A DNA stretch of 64,000 nt from Sipunculus nudus. Lineage: Eukaryota > Annelida > Sipuncula > Golfingiida > Sipunculidae. The notes below the pieces were generated by a model that made no database searches, was not told where the DNA came from, and saw nothing but the letters and a program-made list of their open reading frames with translations. This document shows positions 13,451-26,691 of this stretch, piece after piece. The number at the start of each line of letters is the position of its first letter. Positions within the stretch are counted from its first letter, which is position 1. The translations under genes were made by a program, and so were the position numbers. Location: the NCBI GenBank assembly GCA_026874595.1, contig CM049320.1, positions 39,306,714 to 39,370,713 of the forward strand. The letters run 5' to 3'.

Positions 13451-13735
13451 GGCCAAAAAAAAATAAGGTATGGTTCTCAGGCACTTTTTTTCAGAAATCG
13501 GTGCGGGCGGGCGGTATTTTATTTTTGACCTTTTTTTTAATGCTCCGATAAAATGTCATATGATCAGTGAAAAGCATGAAAATAACAAATTTTTTTGCTA
13601 AACAGGTAAAAGCACTACATAAATTGTACTATTTTTCTACTTGAAAGATAAAAATCAAAATAAAAATTTTTGATGCGGGGGTTAAAAATTGACGCGGGCG
13701 GTGCCCGAGAACCACACCTTTTATTTTTTTTGGCC
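13451..13735. mobile_element. Harbinger-like MITE with TAA target duplication
   Basis: The left end GGCCAAAAAAAAATAAGGTA plus TGGTTCTCAGGCAC is mirrored by a right end whose complement is GGCCAAAAAAAATAAAAGGT plus GTGGTTCTCGGGCACC. Both arms continue with a GCGGGCGG block and an AT-rich GACC stretch, giving inverted repeats of some 60 bp. The termini are flanked by TAA on both sides, the 3-bp duplication typical of PIF/Harbinger elements. No coding capacity, so it is a non-autonomous MITE. Confidence 0.75.
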
Positions 13736-14529
13736 TAATGCTATTTAAATATGATCCTTTTGTTAAGTGTTGCAGCTGTCAAGGTTTTTATAAGAATCTG
13801 TCTAATATAATATCCATCTTGAATAAGGTTGTTTTTCTGACAGTATTGGTACAGAGAGACAGCAATCTTGATCAATGAGCCGGATATATAAACAGAACAC
13901 AGTGTCCAAATCAATCCGAGTAATCTGATCTCAGAAAGTTACTCAAAACCAGCAAAGTGAGCTCTGAGTGAAGCGCTTGCAGAGAGTGTAACCAGTGACG
14001 CAGGGATCAATGCAAAACTGCAGCAACAGGACAGCCGCATGGCAACCCCTCTCATATTGCAGGATAGGTTATCACGTTGCTGTTACTTCAAGGTGTAGGC
14101 TGGACTGCCAGGCGATTGTTGGTCTAAGCTACCACTTGTTCTGGTTTGTCCTCTGCCTCAGCCACGGCTGCTCGTTTCATAAATAATACATTGTACTGGG
14201 ATCAATTTCTGCGACACTGGCTGCCATTTTACTGCCAAGCCTGCAATCTCTGTATCTTTGACAAGTATGGCGATATGGTTACAGTCGTCCATAAAGGACT
14301 CGTTTCAACAGAGTGTACCCTTGTACAGATTTTAGTGTAGATTACAGGACTTGTTATTCTTTGAAATAACTATGCAAAGGCTACGAGCCAGAAAAGCATG
14401 GGCTGACCATATTTGGTACAGAGTAGACCCTGACTGATCAAAGGTACCCATTCATCTTCCTTTTGAAAAAGAATTTATGTGATTTTTGGCTTCTTCTATG
14501 ATCTAAGGGAATTTTGGTTGTGAAGAGTT

Positions 14530-14897
14530 TTTTTTTTAACGCCTTCATGAGGGTCTTCATGTTATCAACAACATGTTTGTAAACTCAGCAATGTTGACAA
14601 ATGGGAAAAACATGTAACCTAAGGTGGTAGGTTGCATATATGTGGAGGCAGAAAGGTCACTTGTCGCAAAACGCCATTTGCAAAGCTCAAACTTATCTTA
14701 CTTGCTGCCAGATGCCCTTATTGAATTTGTTTCAATTATTTTGGCAGTCCCTCACATATTATAAACATGCTGATATAAAAAAAAAAACAAGCAGCCTGTG
14801 TGTGGTTATATCCATATTTTCTGGCCTATTTTTATAAAAGCTCCAAGGGAACACCTTTGGTTTATAAAGGTCAGATAAGTGATTGGGCCCCTTTAAC
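14530..14897. mobile_element. Degenerate relative of the 12.1-kb MITE-like fragment
   Basis: It shares CCTATTTTTATAAAAGCTCC and a GGGCCCCTTTAA end with the fragment at 11800-12098, plus an upstream GTTTGTAAAC and ATGTAACCTAAGGTGG block in the same order. Boundaries are approximate. Confidence 0.3.
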
Positions 14898-15728
14898 AAG
14901 TCTCAAAGTCATGAATAAACATACAAGGTTGGTGCATGTAACATAGAGCCATGAAAATTTCATGTTTCACATTGTCAAAAAAATCTCCAGGTCAATCATG
15001 CCACCTGCCAAAAATTGTCACCAAATCTGGCTGGTGCGAGTCCTGTACATGAATGACTTTGGTTTCCCCCTTCACATTCCAGACACCCTAATTGTTCTGC
15101 TAATATAACCGTGATTACGACCACCAGCTGTGCATGAGGAAGCCTTCAGTGAAGGGGGTACATGCTATAAACACTAATCTATAAAACCTGAATTGCCCTA
15201 TGTTACCGTAAATGACAAGCAATTCAAAACCTTCAAGATTGTGAATTTTCATCTCCACAGTTTGACAGAAAGAAAATAGAAATTTAAAGTTACATCCCCA
15301 GCAAAATGGCTTCCAATTTACCCTGACGGTAAAAGATGGTTTACAGCCCTGATACTGTAAATCAATGCATTCATAAACTGAATGTCAATCTGCATAATTA
15401 ACTATCACAATCATATGGTCACATGAGACACAACTAAACCTGGTATCATAACTCAAGAGTATAATGACTCCTATCAACCTCTGAGACAGAAGGCCTGGAA
15501 TTTTGCTCATGAAAAATATAATGAAACATTAGACACTAAAATATTATCCCCTACGTTTCTTATAATTGAATTGCTTCAAGAGTCAATTATGGCCAGGTAG
15601 CCATATTGGAGAGGTAACAAACCTCATGTGTTTACCTTCTACCATAACTTTGACTTCTCATGATAGTTAGAGGTATCCATATCAGAAGGAAACCCAATGC
15701 ATGTCAACCACAGAAAACTTTTAATATA

Positions 15729-15891
15729 CAGTAGAACCTGTCTTGAAGACCACCTGTATATGAAGATCACCTGTAGGTGAACCTAAAGCATTCACATTTT
15801 GTAAAACTGACCTGTCTAATAAAGCAGCCTGTGAATAGAGACCACTATGGGCAAGTCCCATGGGTGGTCTTATTACACAAGTTTCACTGTC
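15729..15891. mobile_element. Short MITE with CAGTRRAACC inverted ends
   Basis: The left end reads CAGTAGAACCTGTCTTGAAG then ACCACCTG. The complement of the right end reads CAGTGAAACTTGTGTAATAA then GACCACCCATGGG. Such palindromic ACCTGT..GACCACC elements of about 160 bp are abundant in marine invertebrates and resemble Tc1/mariner MITEs. TA-rich flanks fit but a clean TA duplication is not visible. Confidence 0.55.
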
Positions 15892-16607
15892 ATAAACAAA
15901 TAGTGTATTCAACGTATGGTAGACCAAGCTCAACCAATAATTTTGACTCGGGGAAAAATATACTGGTGTGCCTAGAGTCTGGACGATACAGAAAAATTAT
16001 GCTCACTCATGAAACCAATATTCTATAAACTTTAATACTACTCGTGCATTGCCAGTTTTGCTGGGTCATGATGCTTGACATTACTGTTATTTAGTCCTTC
16101 CACAGTTTCCTTGTGACAGACCAACAGACATTTAATGGATAAAGTCTACATACAGGGACAAATTCAACAAAAGCATTTAAGATAGGATTATTCATAAAAT
16201 AACATCAGTGTTTAATCAAATAAACCTGTCATACAAAGAGGTTCACTTGTGACTTCACAGAAAGGCCACAGATTAAGTCTAGAGCACTGAGAAAAAAACC
16301 TTTTTATATACTGAAGGATCAACTCACATGAATTGTTATCCTTTTTAATGAATACAACTAGCAAAAGAATTTTGTAATAAAGTCAAAGTTAATCAAAATC
16401 TGTGATTTTCAAATTTTATTCTGTCTCTGTGCTCAAAACAAAAATTTTCTCATATTCTGAATCTAAATTTCCTTTTAGATAATTCTTTGGTACAAGATTT
16501 CTACATGAACACTTGCCACCTGGATCTCTCCAAGAAAACAGGGTACTGATTGACCTTTGACCTGTGACCTTTCAACAATATATATTCAGAAACAATGAAC
16601 AACAAAC

Positions 16608-16671
16608 CTTATTTGTTGTATACCCATCCCACACTATGAGTTTGCCATCCTGGGAAGCGGACACAAGATTT
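16608..16671 (-). CDS. GNB1: G-protein beta subunit, coding exon 3 (residues 68-89)
   Basis: A 64-nt exon flanked by acceptor TTACAG and donor GTTTGT. It reads R(split)[21 protein letters not shown] and carries the end of WD repeat 1, with the WD dipeptide in IVWD. Length and phases (2 in, 0 out) equal those of the vertebrate exon. The Gly in WDGYTT replaces the Ser usual in WDSYTT or WDSHTT of other animals; this is a surface loop and probably harmless. Confidence 0.97.
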
Positions 16672-19600
16672 CTGTAACAAAAGCTGAAACATTACAAATC
16701 TATCCGACTGACAAGTGTTACAGCCTCAATCACAATGCTATCACAGTTAAGTTTGTTAATAAGAATAAAATACAAATACAACCTAAAATGGGCACTAGGG
16801 TAGTAACAATACATTATTTCACGATACAATAGGATATATATGCTCTCATATGTACGCTGCAATTGTAACGGTAAACCACAGATTACAAGCATCATCTTCC
16901 TTGTTCAGAAAAGAATTTTCTCATAAAATTGATCTCAAAACCATAAATAAATGAAATGTTCACGAAGCTGTTGCTTGTACATTTCCACACTATGAACAAA
17001 TTCATTTATTTTTGCTCGTTCACTTGAGCGAAGAATTGAAAAATCATCTGAATGCCATGGACAGACTTTTAAATTTGCTTTCCATCAGATGACGAAATTT
17101 CACAAAAATTTTAATACAGGGGTATATGATGCTAAAGATAGGATATTAGCCTTTGTATTAATGTATCGCTTCATCCATGTATCATTACTACCCAAAAAGG
17201 TACATTCTAAAATGTAAATTGAACCACCAACGGAAAGCTTGGTGATGGGAATAAAGCATAACAGTATCAAATGTGTTGTAAAAAATATTAAAACAAGAAG
17301 AAAAAGCAATATTATAACACTGTCAACTGATAACATACCCAGGAAATGAAAACTTCCTAACTTGAAATTAAGAGCCAAGGAATATTAGAAGAGATCTTGA
17401 AATTTAATATGTAAAGGATGCAGGGAGATTGAAATTTGTGAACAGGATGCAGGGAGAGTTGACCAATAGAAAGCAATGGTTTAAGCAAGCACTGAAAACT
17501 TTGCATGGGATGAAGCTTGAATTATACAAAATCAGTAACATGCATGCAAATTAATAACTCTACCTAAATCTGTTTAAATTCTCAATCATATCTTATAAGT
17601 GCACTGCTCAAAGGAAAGTAAAACTGAAATCTGTGACGAGTGCAATCAGCACAAAAAAAAACCACTTGCAATAAATTTGGTATTCTACGACCTCTAACCA
17701 TATTTCAGTCAATATGAAATGCAAATTCTCATGGACACTAAGAATACTTTATCACAAATATGACAGCTTGTTTTAAACTTTTGAAAATTTGTTCCTTAAA
17801 ATTACTAGTGACAAATTTTTTAAAATTTTTTCCTTTTTATAGCCAGAGAAATTTTGTAGAAATCAACTGAAATTGTCTTAATGTCATAAATGTTCCAAAT
17901 GAACTGGTGTTAAAGTTGCTGGTTATTTAAGTAAAGGTTAGTATCCCAGAACTTTCCCCTCTGATTGAAATCAAACCGACAAAAGAAATGATTAAAATTA
18001 AATTAACCACAACGTCATTCACAACACAATATTAAGATTAGTTTCAGAAGAACATACTGGCCACCCTGATGGCCAGTACACACTACCTCACCCCTCGGTG
18101 CAACATGTACCACACGTGAGAACAACTTCAGCGGTACGAAGCACAGACAGGCGTCGCTAACGGGGCCTATACCGATTTCACAGCTGGCACAGGTTAAACC
18201 CATATAAAGAGCTTCTCATGTTCAAATGTCAATGCTGTTACGTAAATATAGTTATTAAATGATCATCAAAATCTGTTGTTGTTGTTCTACAGGAATGTGC
18301 TTTTAAGATATTTATTCATACATATTACCTTGCATCTCAAAAGTACCAATTAACTTCCCAAATTAACTGCTGATGTATCATGTCTGAATAAAGATTAACC
18401 ATATTTGCTGTTTCTAATGGACTAATTAACATCCACAGAATTAAAAGGGCCATTTGCTACCTGACCTAACCACAGAACTACCCCATTAAGCAATTAAGTT
18501 ATTTCAGTATATGCCAGTTCAAGATTATGCAAACGATAAGACAACCCTAATAGTTCTTTCTTTTTAAAACTTTTATTTTTAAAAATTCTCAAATACACTT
18601 ATCTCCTGAAGTGTTTTATGCCTAAAACACTTATCTTTTCATGTTAATACAATAACTGGTCACATTAATTTTCTCTTATATTCAAATATCATTTTTATAA
18701 CATTTAATTCTCTACAGATTCTTTACATGGTGAAGCAAGCAAGCATGCGAAGAAATCTGGTTCATTAATAGCCGCATCACTTGGAAACCCTAATTTATAT
18801 CATCAATTTACATAGCAAATTTTGAGACAATATTTACAGATTGTCTGAAGAAAAAGTTATCTAAAGAATGTGCAATATTTTGTCAAGCATAATTTCGAGA
18901 TAGCAGATATGGAAGAGTCAAGCAAAGCGTAAGCAATGTATAGTTTTTTGCTTTCAGCAACTACATATCAGAATCATACGGGAAATATATGTATTTTTGT
19001 TCAGAAACAGCAGATCATACTTCATACATCAGGGGACACTATGTATCTCCTCAGTTACCCACAGACACAAGTGTTATAGTTTTTGTTACCCTTCATCTCT
19101 CTTACTCAATGTCAGACATTATCAGTCTTTGTTACCCATTCCTCCATATAATCTAGTTAGGAATTAGTTAAAACATTCCTTATGGTAAATATTACATAAC
19201 TGTGAGTGCATTTTAGTCTTCCAAGGTCCCAACTCCTGGTTATTTGATTATATAACAATTTTTTAAAATTCCTTTTCAGGACTCCATCCACCTGAGCCTA
19301 ACAGCTAAGCATTACTCAATGTGTTTTGTCACATAATGGGCAACCATACTGCGAGTAGCCATATTGTACATGCGCAGACAGTGCCTTGAATCCATAGTGC
19401 TGTGCCGCATTCAGATAAAGCTCTACATGCTGAAAAAATGCAGATTTTCCATCCAGTTTTCAAATTTTCAAAAAATTAATCTACTTTACTGTCTGCAATC
19501 ATTTTACCCAAATCCCATCATATCATTTCTTTGGTGATAGTATAGGTTTTTACTCTGGTCTTGAATGGTTGATTGCCAAAAGAATATTATGATCTCTGAA

Positions 19601-20023
19601 GAAAATCTGCAAAATTATGTATGTTTTAATTGAAAATGTGTTCTGTGATTAAAAACACAAACAAAACAAATACAGATTTTGCACTCCAATTTGGAGAGAA
19701 CAAATCACTTGAAATCATCAAGGTTTTACGATCATTTTACACACCCATATATTGTACAAAACAGCACAGACATTTTACGATTGGGTAGCGTAAGACAAAG
19801 GTAAGGTATGAGAGGCCAGGGTTCATGATCACATGATCAACAACACTAACATTTGACCAATGAGTTGGGCCCATTACATGTTTCATCCCCATGCGCTATG
19901 GAATCGGTACAGGTCCTCAAAAGCGGGATATATATTGCATGGACAGAACTAGTAAATGTATCACTGATCCGGGTATGTATCATGTAGAGTAGGAGAGACC
20001 CCCGTCACCCACATGATACATAC
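16672..20023 (-). other. Gbeta intron between coding exons 2 and 3: content
   Basis: A 3.35-kb AT-rich intron. The one outlier is a GC-richer block at 18055-18205, open on the minus strand for about 60 codons (with Cys-rich MGLTCASCEIGIGP at its start). It lacks convincing splice sites in frame with the gene and matches no family I recognise. The rest shows no recognisable features. Confidence 0.6.
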
Positions 20024-20169
20024 CTGCTATCAGAGGCCCAGTGCATCGCGTAAATTTTGGCAAGATGCCCTCGAAGGGTCCGCCTAGTCCGCATCTGTAT
20101 TCTACCGACGGGCTCGACATTTGCTGTTACTTGTGCCAAAGTTGTGTCCGCAGCCGCCTTGCGGGCTTC
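20024..20169 (-). CDS. GNB1: G-protein beta subunit, coding exon 2 (residues 20-68)
   Basis: This is a 146-nt exon between acceptor CTTTCAG and donor GTATGT. It reads [13 protein letters not shown], then [20 protein letters not shown], then [15 protein letters not shown], with codon 68 (Arg) split after two bases. It completes the N-terminal helix and enters the first blade of the propeller. K57 and Y59, which contact the Galpha switch II region in known structures, are present in LAKIYAMHW. In human GNB1 this stretch is two exons (39 + 107 nt = 146), so the intron between them is absent here. Confidence 0.97.
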
Positions 20170-22859
20170 CTGAAAGGATAAAATAAATAAATATAACTAA
20201 ATTATCAAACACAGATAAGTGTAATACATCAAACATGTATAAATAACAAGGAAGGTGCATACACTCCACACAAAACGTTTATCTTGGTTTTGTTTCCATT
20301 TACAGATGGACTTTTAAGAGGTAAGAAATAATTTTGTCATTTACTTCACAACTGGAACTTCTCCTGCTGGCCACCTGTCCTTAAAGGACACCCTGTTTTG
20401 TCTCACTTCTAGTCCAGGACTGGACGCTGATGCCACAAACAAAACTGTACCATTGTTCCATCTATTTTATTATAATAAGAGCTACTGATTGGCATTAGCA
20501 GGTGGTTTATCACTGGAGGTGACCTAGGATGGGGTTGTTGATCCTTGACAGGTGTCACTAGGCCTACACAGCTAACGTTGAGAATTATCCGGCCAGGATT
20601 TGTCTACAACCACAACTTGTTTTAATATGCATGTAAAAACCAGATGAGGCACATCAAACAAAGTGTATATTCCTTTTTTCCATCATCGATCGATAAAAGA
20701 TAATTAAATAATTTGACATTATTCAATATTTCAAACAAAGATTTATTAGTAATATTAAATATTTATTATTATTTTTTATGTAAATCTTCTACCTTTCAGT
20801 GCTACATATATTGATAGCATCCATGAGATACCAATGAACTTACTATGTAAATCACTGTTCACCTGTGTTTCATTTTTTGTGATGAATTAATTTTGTACTA
20901 TCACAAATCTCAATTCCTAGTGAACATGAACCAACCACAGTAAGTAAAGCAGTTTAATAGAATCTGGATTAGTTATAGATTTTTGTGCTCTGGTCAGCAT
21001 TACAATTTACATATAATACTCTCACCATTCATTTTAATTAACTTTAATCAATTCTTTACCTCTTGAGTTTCAATGGATGTGGCATAAAATCTTGTTAATC
21101 TCTCATCCTAGCTTTCAAAATCTGCTTTACAATGAATACAAATCCTTTATCAATTATATATTACTGAACGGACTCAGAGGAATACCTGCAGCAGTGGACT
21201 CCCTGATTAAAACAACCTCAAAATAACCTGGCTGTCAAGCTTGTACAATAGTGTTACATTTGAACAAATACAGCTCAAAAAAGCTGATTAATCACACACG
21301 CATGCCCCGCATCCTTCTGTATCATGCAGCCACCCATATTTTACAAAACAACCACTGATAAGCGTCAGAGATCAGAATATTCCTGTTCACTTCTGCATCA
21401 TACATGATGACCTCCCTGATAAGCACTGGCAGTTCTGACTGCAGTTATCAATGTAACAGCCAATGTATTAACACAGCACAGTTGACAAATTTGATCCAAA
21501 AATAGAGTTGATAACATGCTTGTCATATATATCTAATCATAATGATACCATTTTGCTCTAGGGGGTACTTTTGTCTCATTTTCATTTTTACTGTATGAAA
21601 GCAGAGATTATGGATATAAATATCAGCTGATGAAACTGGATAACTTAAATGTTACAACAGATTTAAGACTAAGTCAGAACACTCATTTATTTATCAGATC
21701 TTGTTGTATAATTTAATAATATTTCTTTTTATTTTATAAAGGTGATATACCCTTCTGATATTCAACCTGTCACATCTGAGTTTAAAGTCTATTTGGAACA
21801 AACCATGATAGCTGAGAAAAAGCTTTTCCAATGCTTGCAAGGACTGAATGATGCCGCATTTGATTAAGGCACAGATATAAGGCCTGTGAATTATAAGGGG
21901 CCTTTGAATCTATTCAATAATTAATTCTGTATCTTTGATACTATTCTTGATTAAATTATTACTTCAGTAGTAAATTTCAGACCTTCTTTTAAATAATAAC
22001 AAATATTTTACTACATAGGATGTTAGTTAATTTTAGCATGTAATAGAACTGTAGCTTGCCCTTTATTTATCCCTTCCATTTGTGTTTCTGTGCGAGTATA
22101 TTGGTTTACTGATGAGTGTTGAAACTCAATCTTGAGCAAATGCACAATAACTGGTCTTGAAATACAAGTGCGCTCGGTCAAAGTTAACAGCTCACTGAGG
22201 GGTTTTGGATGTTACATGCAAAAACATAATAACTGATACAAATCCATTTAGACTAAATTAGAGGTTATGAATCAACTGCAATTAAATCCAAATTGAAATA
22301 TAACATAAAGAGACATGGAGGACAATATCACTGCATGTACCAATTTCTCAAGAGGGGTATACTGTGATTGGACCCATAGAGGAAGAGAACTTGAGAGAAT
22401 TACACAGTGAAAAAGATGGCAAAGTACAGTAAGCTGGTGTCTATCCATGCTGAATATAAAACATTTAATATTCATTTATTTGGTAATCATCTGCAAGTCC
22501 AGAAGGGATTGTGTCTGATCATATTCTGAGTATAACCTTCCCCCAACCTGTCTGTTGGTCCTGATTGGTACCGATCTAAAAGTCTCCTTTTTCAAAGTGC
22601 AGTATTTTTGCAATTTCTTCAACATGCATGCACTACAATAAAATAATGCCCAAGTTATTTTTCCAGTAGATATATATTGACTTGGATACAGACCACCAGA
22701 ACGTTTGAAATCTAAAACTGGTCACCCAAACAGTGATACATCTACATCAACTTGTCCACGGACCGACGTCAAGTAAATGTGTGTCTATAAATAGATCCTA
22801 CCCTCCAAGGCAAAAATGTGAAACATATCAAAGTGGAGGGAAAAAATTCATTACACTGC

Positions 22860-23120
22860 CTGACCCATGGGGACCTGGGATTTCAAGAGGCAACTCCCCA
22901 ATCCTATCATGGGGTTTCCATGACAACGGAGTGGCAGGTCTGCCTGGCCGACGAGGATACCTTCTCTGACGTCAAACTGTTAGTCACCTTTATAACAGTA
23001 TTGATTTGTGACTGTCATGAGTGCGCAAGCGGGACGGAACTCCGTTTAAGCCGAAGCGCTTAATTGGCCCAACAGCGGATTGCGTCAATATGAGCTGGAT
23101 ATGGATCTGTCGTCCACAGA
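22860..23120. promoter_or_regulatory. GC-rich intronic block with CRE palindrome
   Basis: It contains TGACGTCA at 22967-22974 and a GACGTCA half-site at 22764-22770. It stands out as GC-richer than the AT-rich intron, with CpG-containing stretches such as GCGCAAGCGGGACGGAAC. This could be a regulatory element or an undetected exon of another transcript. No splice structure supports a coding reading. Confidence 0.3.
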
Positions 23121-24094
23121 CTGTGTAAGCATGTTAACCTGCAGTCTGCATGCTGCCAATGTGTGCTTTGAACAAAGATAATTGATTTGTCTTCTAAAAA
23201 CAGCATTTCAGCTGCCAACTACTTGAGCTTAGGTGTCTTAATCACACAATGACACAATAATTATCGAATAATAAACTTCCAAGTTACACCATTTATTGAA
23301 GACATTTAATTGTCATTTTGCAATTTATGTTCTGAAAAATCATTGTAAAATGAGAAAATCATCAATAGTTACGATGCCTGACATTTTGTTTTTGTTATAT
23401 TATACATATTGTCAAGAGCAGGGCAATACTAACTCATGACTATTTATTCAAACCTATCACTTTATTTGACGGCAACAGACATAGGAAACCAGCTGATACT
23501 TTTTCTATTTATAAATTCTACAATAATATGTAAAACAAATTTTCCGCTAGGCCGTGATATCATAGCTGTCATCGACCTGGGCCAGCAAGTGGTTTATTAA
23601 CTCTGACACATAACTAGTGCAGTGAACGGAGTGATTCAGCGGACATAATGAACCCCCCTGGGTCTCCCCCATGACAAGCTCAAGCTGATAACCAAACACT
23701 GATGTACTACTGAAAATTTAGAAATGATAAGGGATTAAACTGGGGTTTTTTTTATCAAAGGCAGTAAACAGGTTTTAAATTTGTGTTTTTCATATTGAGT
23801 TGGGCAAGCATGGGCTGAATATTTCTGTTCATCAGACATCAGGTTAATCTGAACACAATAGCGGTTAGGCTGGTAGTTTTTGGTTGAATCTCTGTGTGTG
23901 TAAATTCATTTTTAAGAACACCTTTGTTAATTTTTTTTCTGTTTGACAGCAGTCACTGCAAGTGTTTACCTTAGTAGAGGAGTTAAATAACATCACCCAG
24001 CCATCTGTGAAGCTCAATTCATAATTAATCATAACCACAACTGAATGAAAAAGTTTGTTAATAGTCTCTGGTGGAGCGTATGCATTCATCCCAA

Positions 24095-24350
24095 TTCATA
24101 TGCGTGTTTGTTCACAACATAATCTTGAATGGTATCTTATGAAATTTCAATGCATACCAGGAACTGGCCTTTGAAGAAATGATTAGATTTTGGTGTGGAC
24201 CCGGCACATGATCCATGTTCAGGAAAGCTATCAAGGAATTTTACAAATGTACATTCACTTACGCATGAATGAAAATGGGAATATGGTCTGAATAAGTGAA
24301 TGAGAGCATCACGGAAGCTTGTAATCCTTGGAATGCAGGTTTCTGAAATG
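24095..24350 (+). repeat. Dispersed repeat (TAGATTTTGGTGTGG family), copy 3
   Basis: It starts near TGCGTGTTTGTTCACAACAT and contains TATGAAATTTCAATGCATAC, TTAGATTTTGGTGTGGACC, GGCACATGATCCATG, TTTTACAAATGTACATTCAC and GGGAATATGGTCTGAATAAG. The order matches the 57.4-kb copy almost block for block. Confidence 0.65.
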
Positions 24351-26691
24351 TTTTACTGGTTTAACTAGACATTACAGTCTGTGGAAGTAAGGGAATTGTG
24401 AAGAGACTTTAGAATCAATTTTGATTCTTATACCTCTCGATTCAATTCTCAATTCAATTATATCCTTTGTAGTATATTTAAATCTGCTTTCAATTCAAAG
24501 CAAACATTTGACCACCATTGTTGTCAGTTAATTTAAGCCAGTAGAGGAAAAATGTAGTTCTCCCTCCGTTTATCACCACCTTTTCATACTCTGTGAGTGG
24601 AATGGTCTAGGGGCTAGGGGTATAACTAGTTCTAGGGCACGGACACAACACATGGCCTGAACAATTTGGACAGCTCACAAAGGCCCTTGGTGTGGGATAT
24701 GACAAAAATAACCAAAATATGGCTGTTAAGAATCAATTACAAAATACTCAGTGGGCTGTAACTCAATGCATGGATTAATTATTTGATGCATTTCACACCC
24801 TTAATTCAGTGATTTTGTGTAGTAGTTGTTAGTGTTGGGACCCATGATGGATTATAATTGGTGATCAGTCAGCTGATGCATACAATTTGATGATCGATCC
24901 TGCATTGCCATGATCGATTACCAAGTTTTTCATAAAGGTTAGGCTTCATAATAAAGGAAAGTACACTATCATACAGGTTATGTGAACAAACTTTAGATGA
25001 ATCAGTGTTTACTGATATATTCACACTGGAGTTTACTAAATATACATGTAGGCGATAGAGATATTACATATGTTAGTTATTATGTAGGACATCCTGTCTA
25101 TCAATTGAGAGGATGTTCAGGTCCATATTTGATCAGAAATCTCCCAGAGATGAACCAATTTTTACTGATGACCATAAAATTACAATTAATTCCAAACACT
25201 TCTAAAAGTGACTTAAAACTGATCATCAGTTGCTGATCTGCTGTCAATAATTGATTATAATGAAGGCAGTGACTTCAAACACTAGAAATTGCAGACTGGT
25301 CATGATTTCTTCCAGGATACATTCAAGGTTCAGGTCCACCAGATCCTCATCAGCCAGGAATGTAAGGGCAGAACCCACCAACAGCAGAAGCAAACAGCAA
25401 CCCTTGCTGTGCTGATACTTCCTGCCAGTCAAGGGGGACAGGCATCAGCAGGTAAAACACAGACACACAGGGCCTACCGGAGCTATATACAGAAGGTGCA
25501 AAACTCACTCAAGCTAAAAATAAACCTGGACTGAATGTGGGGCACAAGCTACCTAGCTAACCTTAGCTGTAACCCCTGAACATTTGACCTCCTGTGTCTG
25601 CCAATAATGGTTATCATTAGTTCCTCTGACCCCTGCCAGAGGGCTGTACACTTGACTTCAGTGGAGTGTAATCACTGGATATCATTTACACTTTCTGACC
25701 AATCATGAGTGGAGTTTTCATCCTCTGTGGTTAGGCCATATCATAAGAACAAGGGTCTGAGTACTTCTCTAAAACAATGATTAAAACACTATGTAATGTT
25801 TTATAGACACAGCAGAGGTCTGTAAACAAACAGAAAATTGTTAAAACCAGAGTGTAGCACAACCAGCCATGCCAAAATGTTTCCTGTTAGGCTTAAGTAC
25901 TCCATGAACCTTGCACAGCAGGGAAAACAAGCCACAACTTCAGGTTTCTTTTGCATAAGTTGGTTCACACTTCACCTGATTCTTCAAAATCTGTGAACTA
26001 AATTGGAGCTTGAGCTCACCTACTGATCCAGATAAATTTACTGATGCAGGGCCTGATGCAGCCACACTTGATACAGTCCTTTATATATATTTAAGTACTT
26101 GACTTTTATTATCTTAAACATTTACAAAAAGAATGTTTTTCTTTGTTATGAATTTTTTATGTCATCTATAAGCTCTTGTTTTATTGACAATCAAAGTGTA
26201 ATGAATCTGTTCCACAGCAGTTTAAATATTCCTATGATCATATGAAAAATGTTTGGTCAGTAACTCTTGAAAACTATGTACTATTTAAGGTGTTAAAAAC
26301 TGTGTTCCCCAAGCTGCTCACAGAATACAGGTAATTCTTACCTAATTTTTCATTTCTCGGGTGATTTCATCAGGACCTGTCTTGTTGCCTGGTATTAAAG
26401 AGCTTTACACAGACCAACAGTTTAATTTTGTACCCTATTAATGGAGGGACACAAGACACAATGGCCAGAGGAAGAGATTGAAAAAGCTTTAAATGTGTCC
26501 AGGGAAGAATAAAACTTCAAACAGATTGGAATCTTCTTAGGATAAAAAATGAGAATTCTGATTTTCAAATCATAATTCAAATTTTGTTTTCCTGGAAGAA
26601 TTCTCCTCCCAAGGAATAACAAATATTTATGTCACTTTGTGAAGAAACTATTCTTCATACCTACTATAGACAGAAAGAAAGATAAACTTAC

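Larger units (their letters stand above)
20170..26691 (-). other. Gbeta intron between coding exons 1 and 2: content
   Basis: A 6.5-kb intron, mostly AT-rich. It contains a GC-richer block at about 22850-23160 with a perfect CRE, and a dispersed-repeat copy at 24095-24350. Small open frames at 22733-22969 and 22818-23063 (+) overlap in different frames across the GC-rich block and carry no recognisable domain. No exon in frame with the Gbeta gene is seen. Confidence 0.6.

Noticed and set aside
22818-23063. 81-codon frame containing LADEDTFSDVKLLV, reminiscent of a BTB-domain FSDVxL motif
   Set aside because: The match is one short motif, the flanks do not continue a BTB fold, and a second frame overlaps it. 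Not enough for a gene call.
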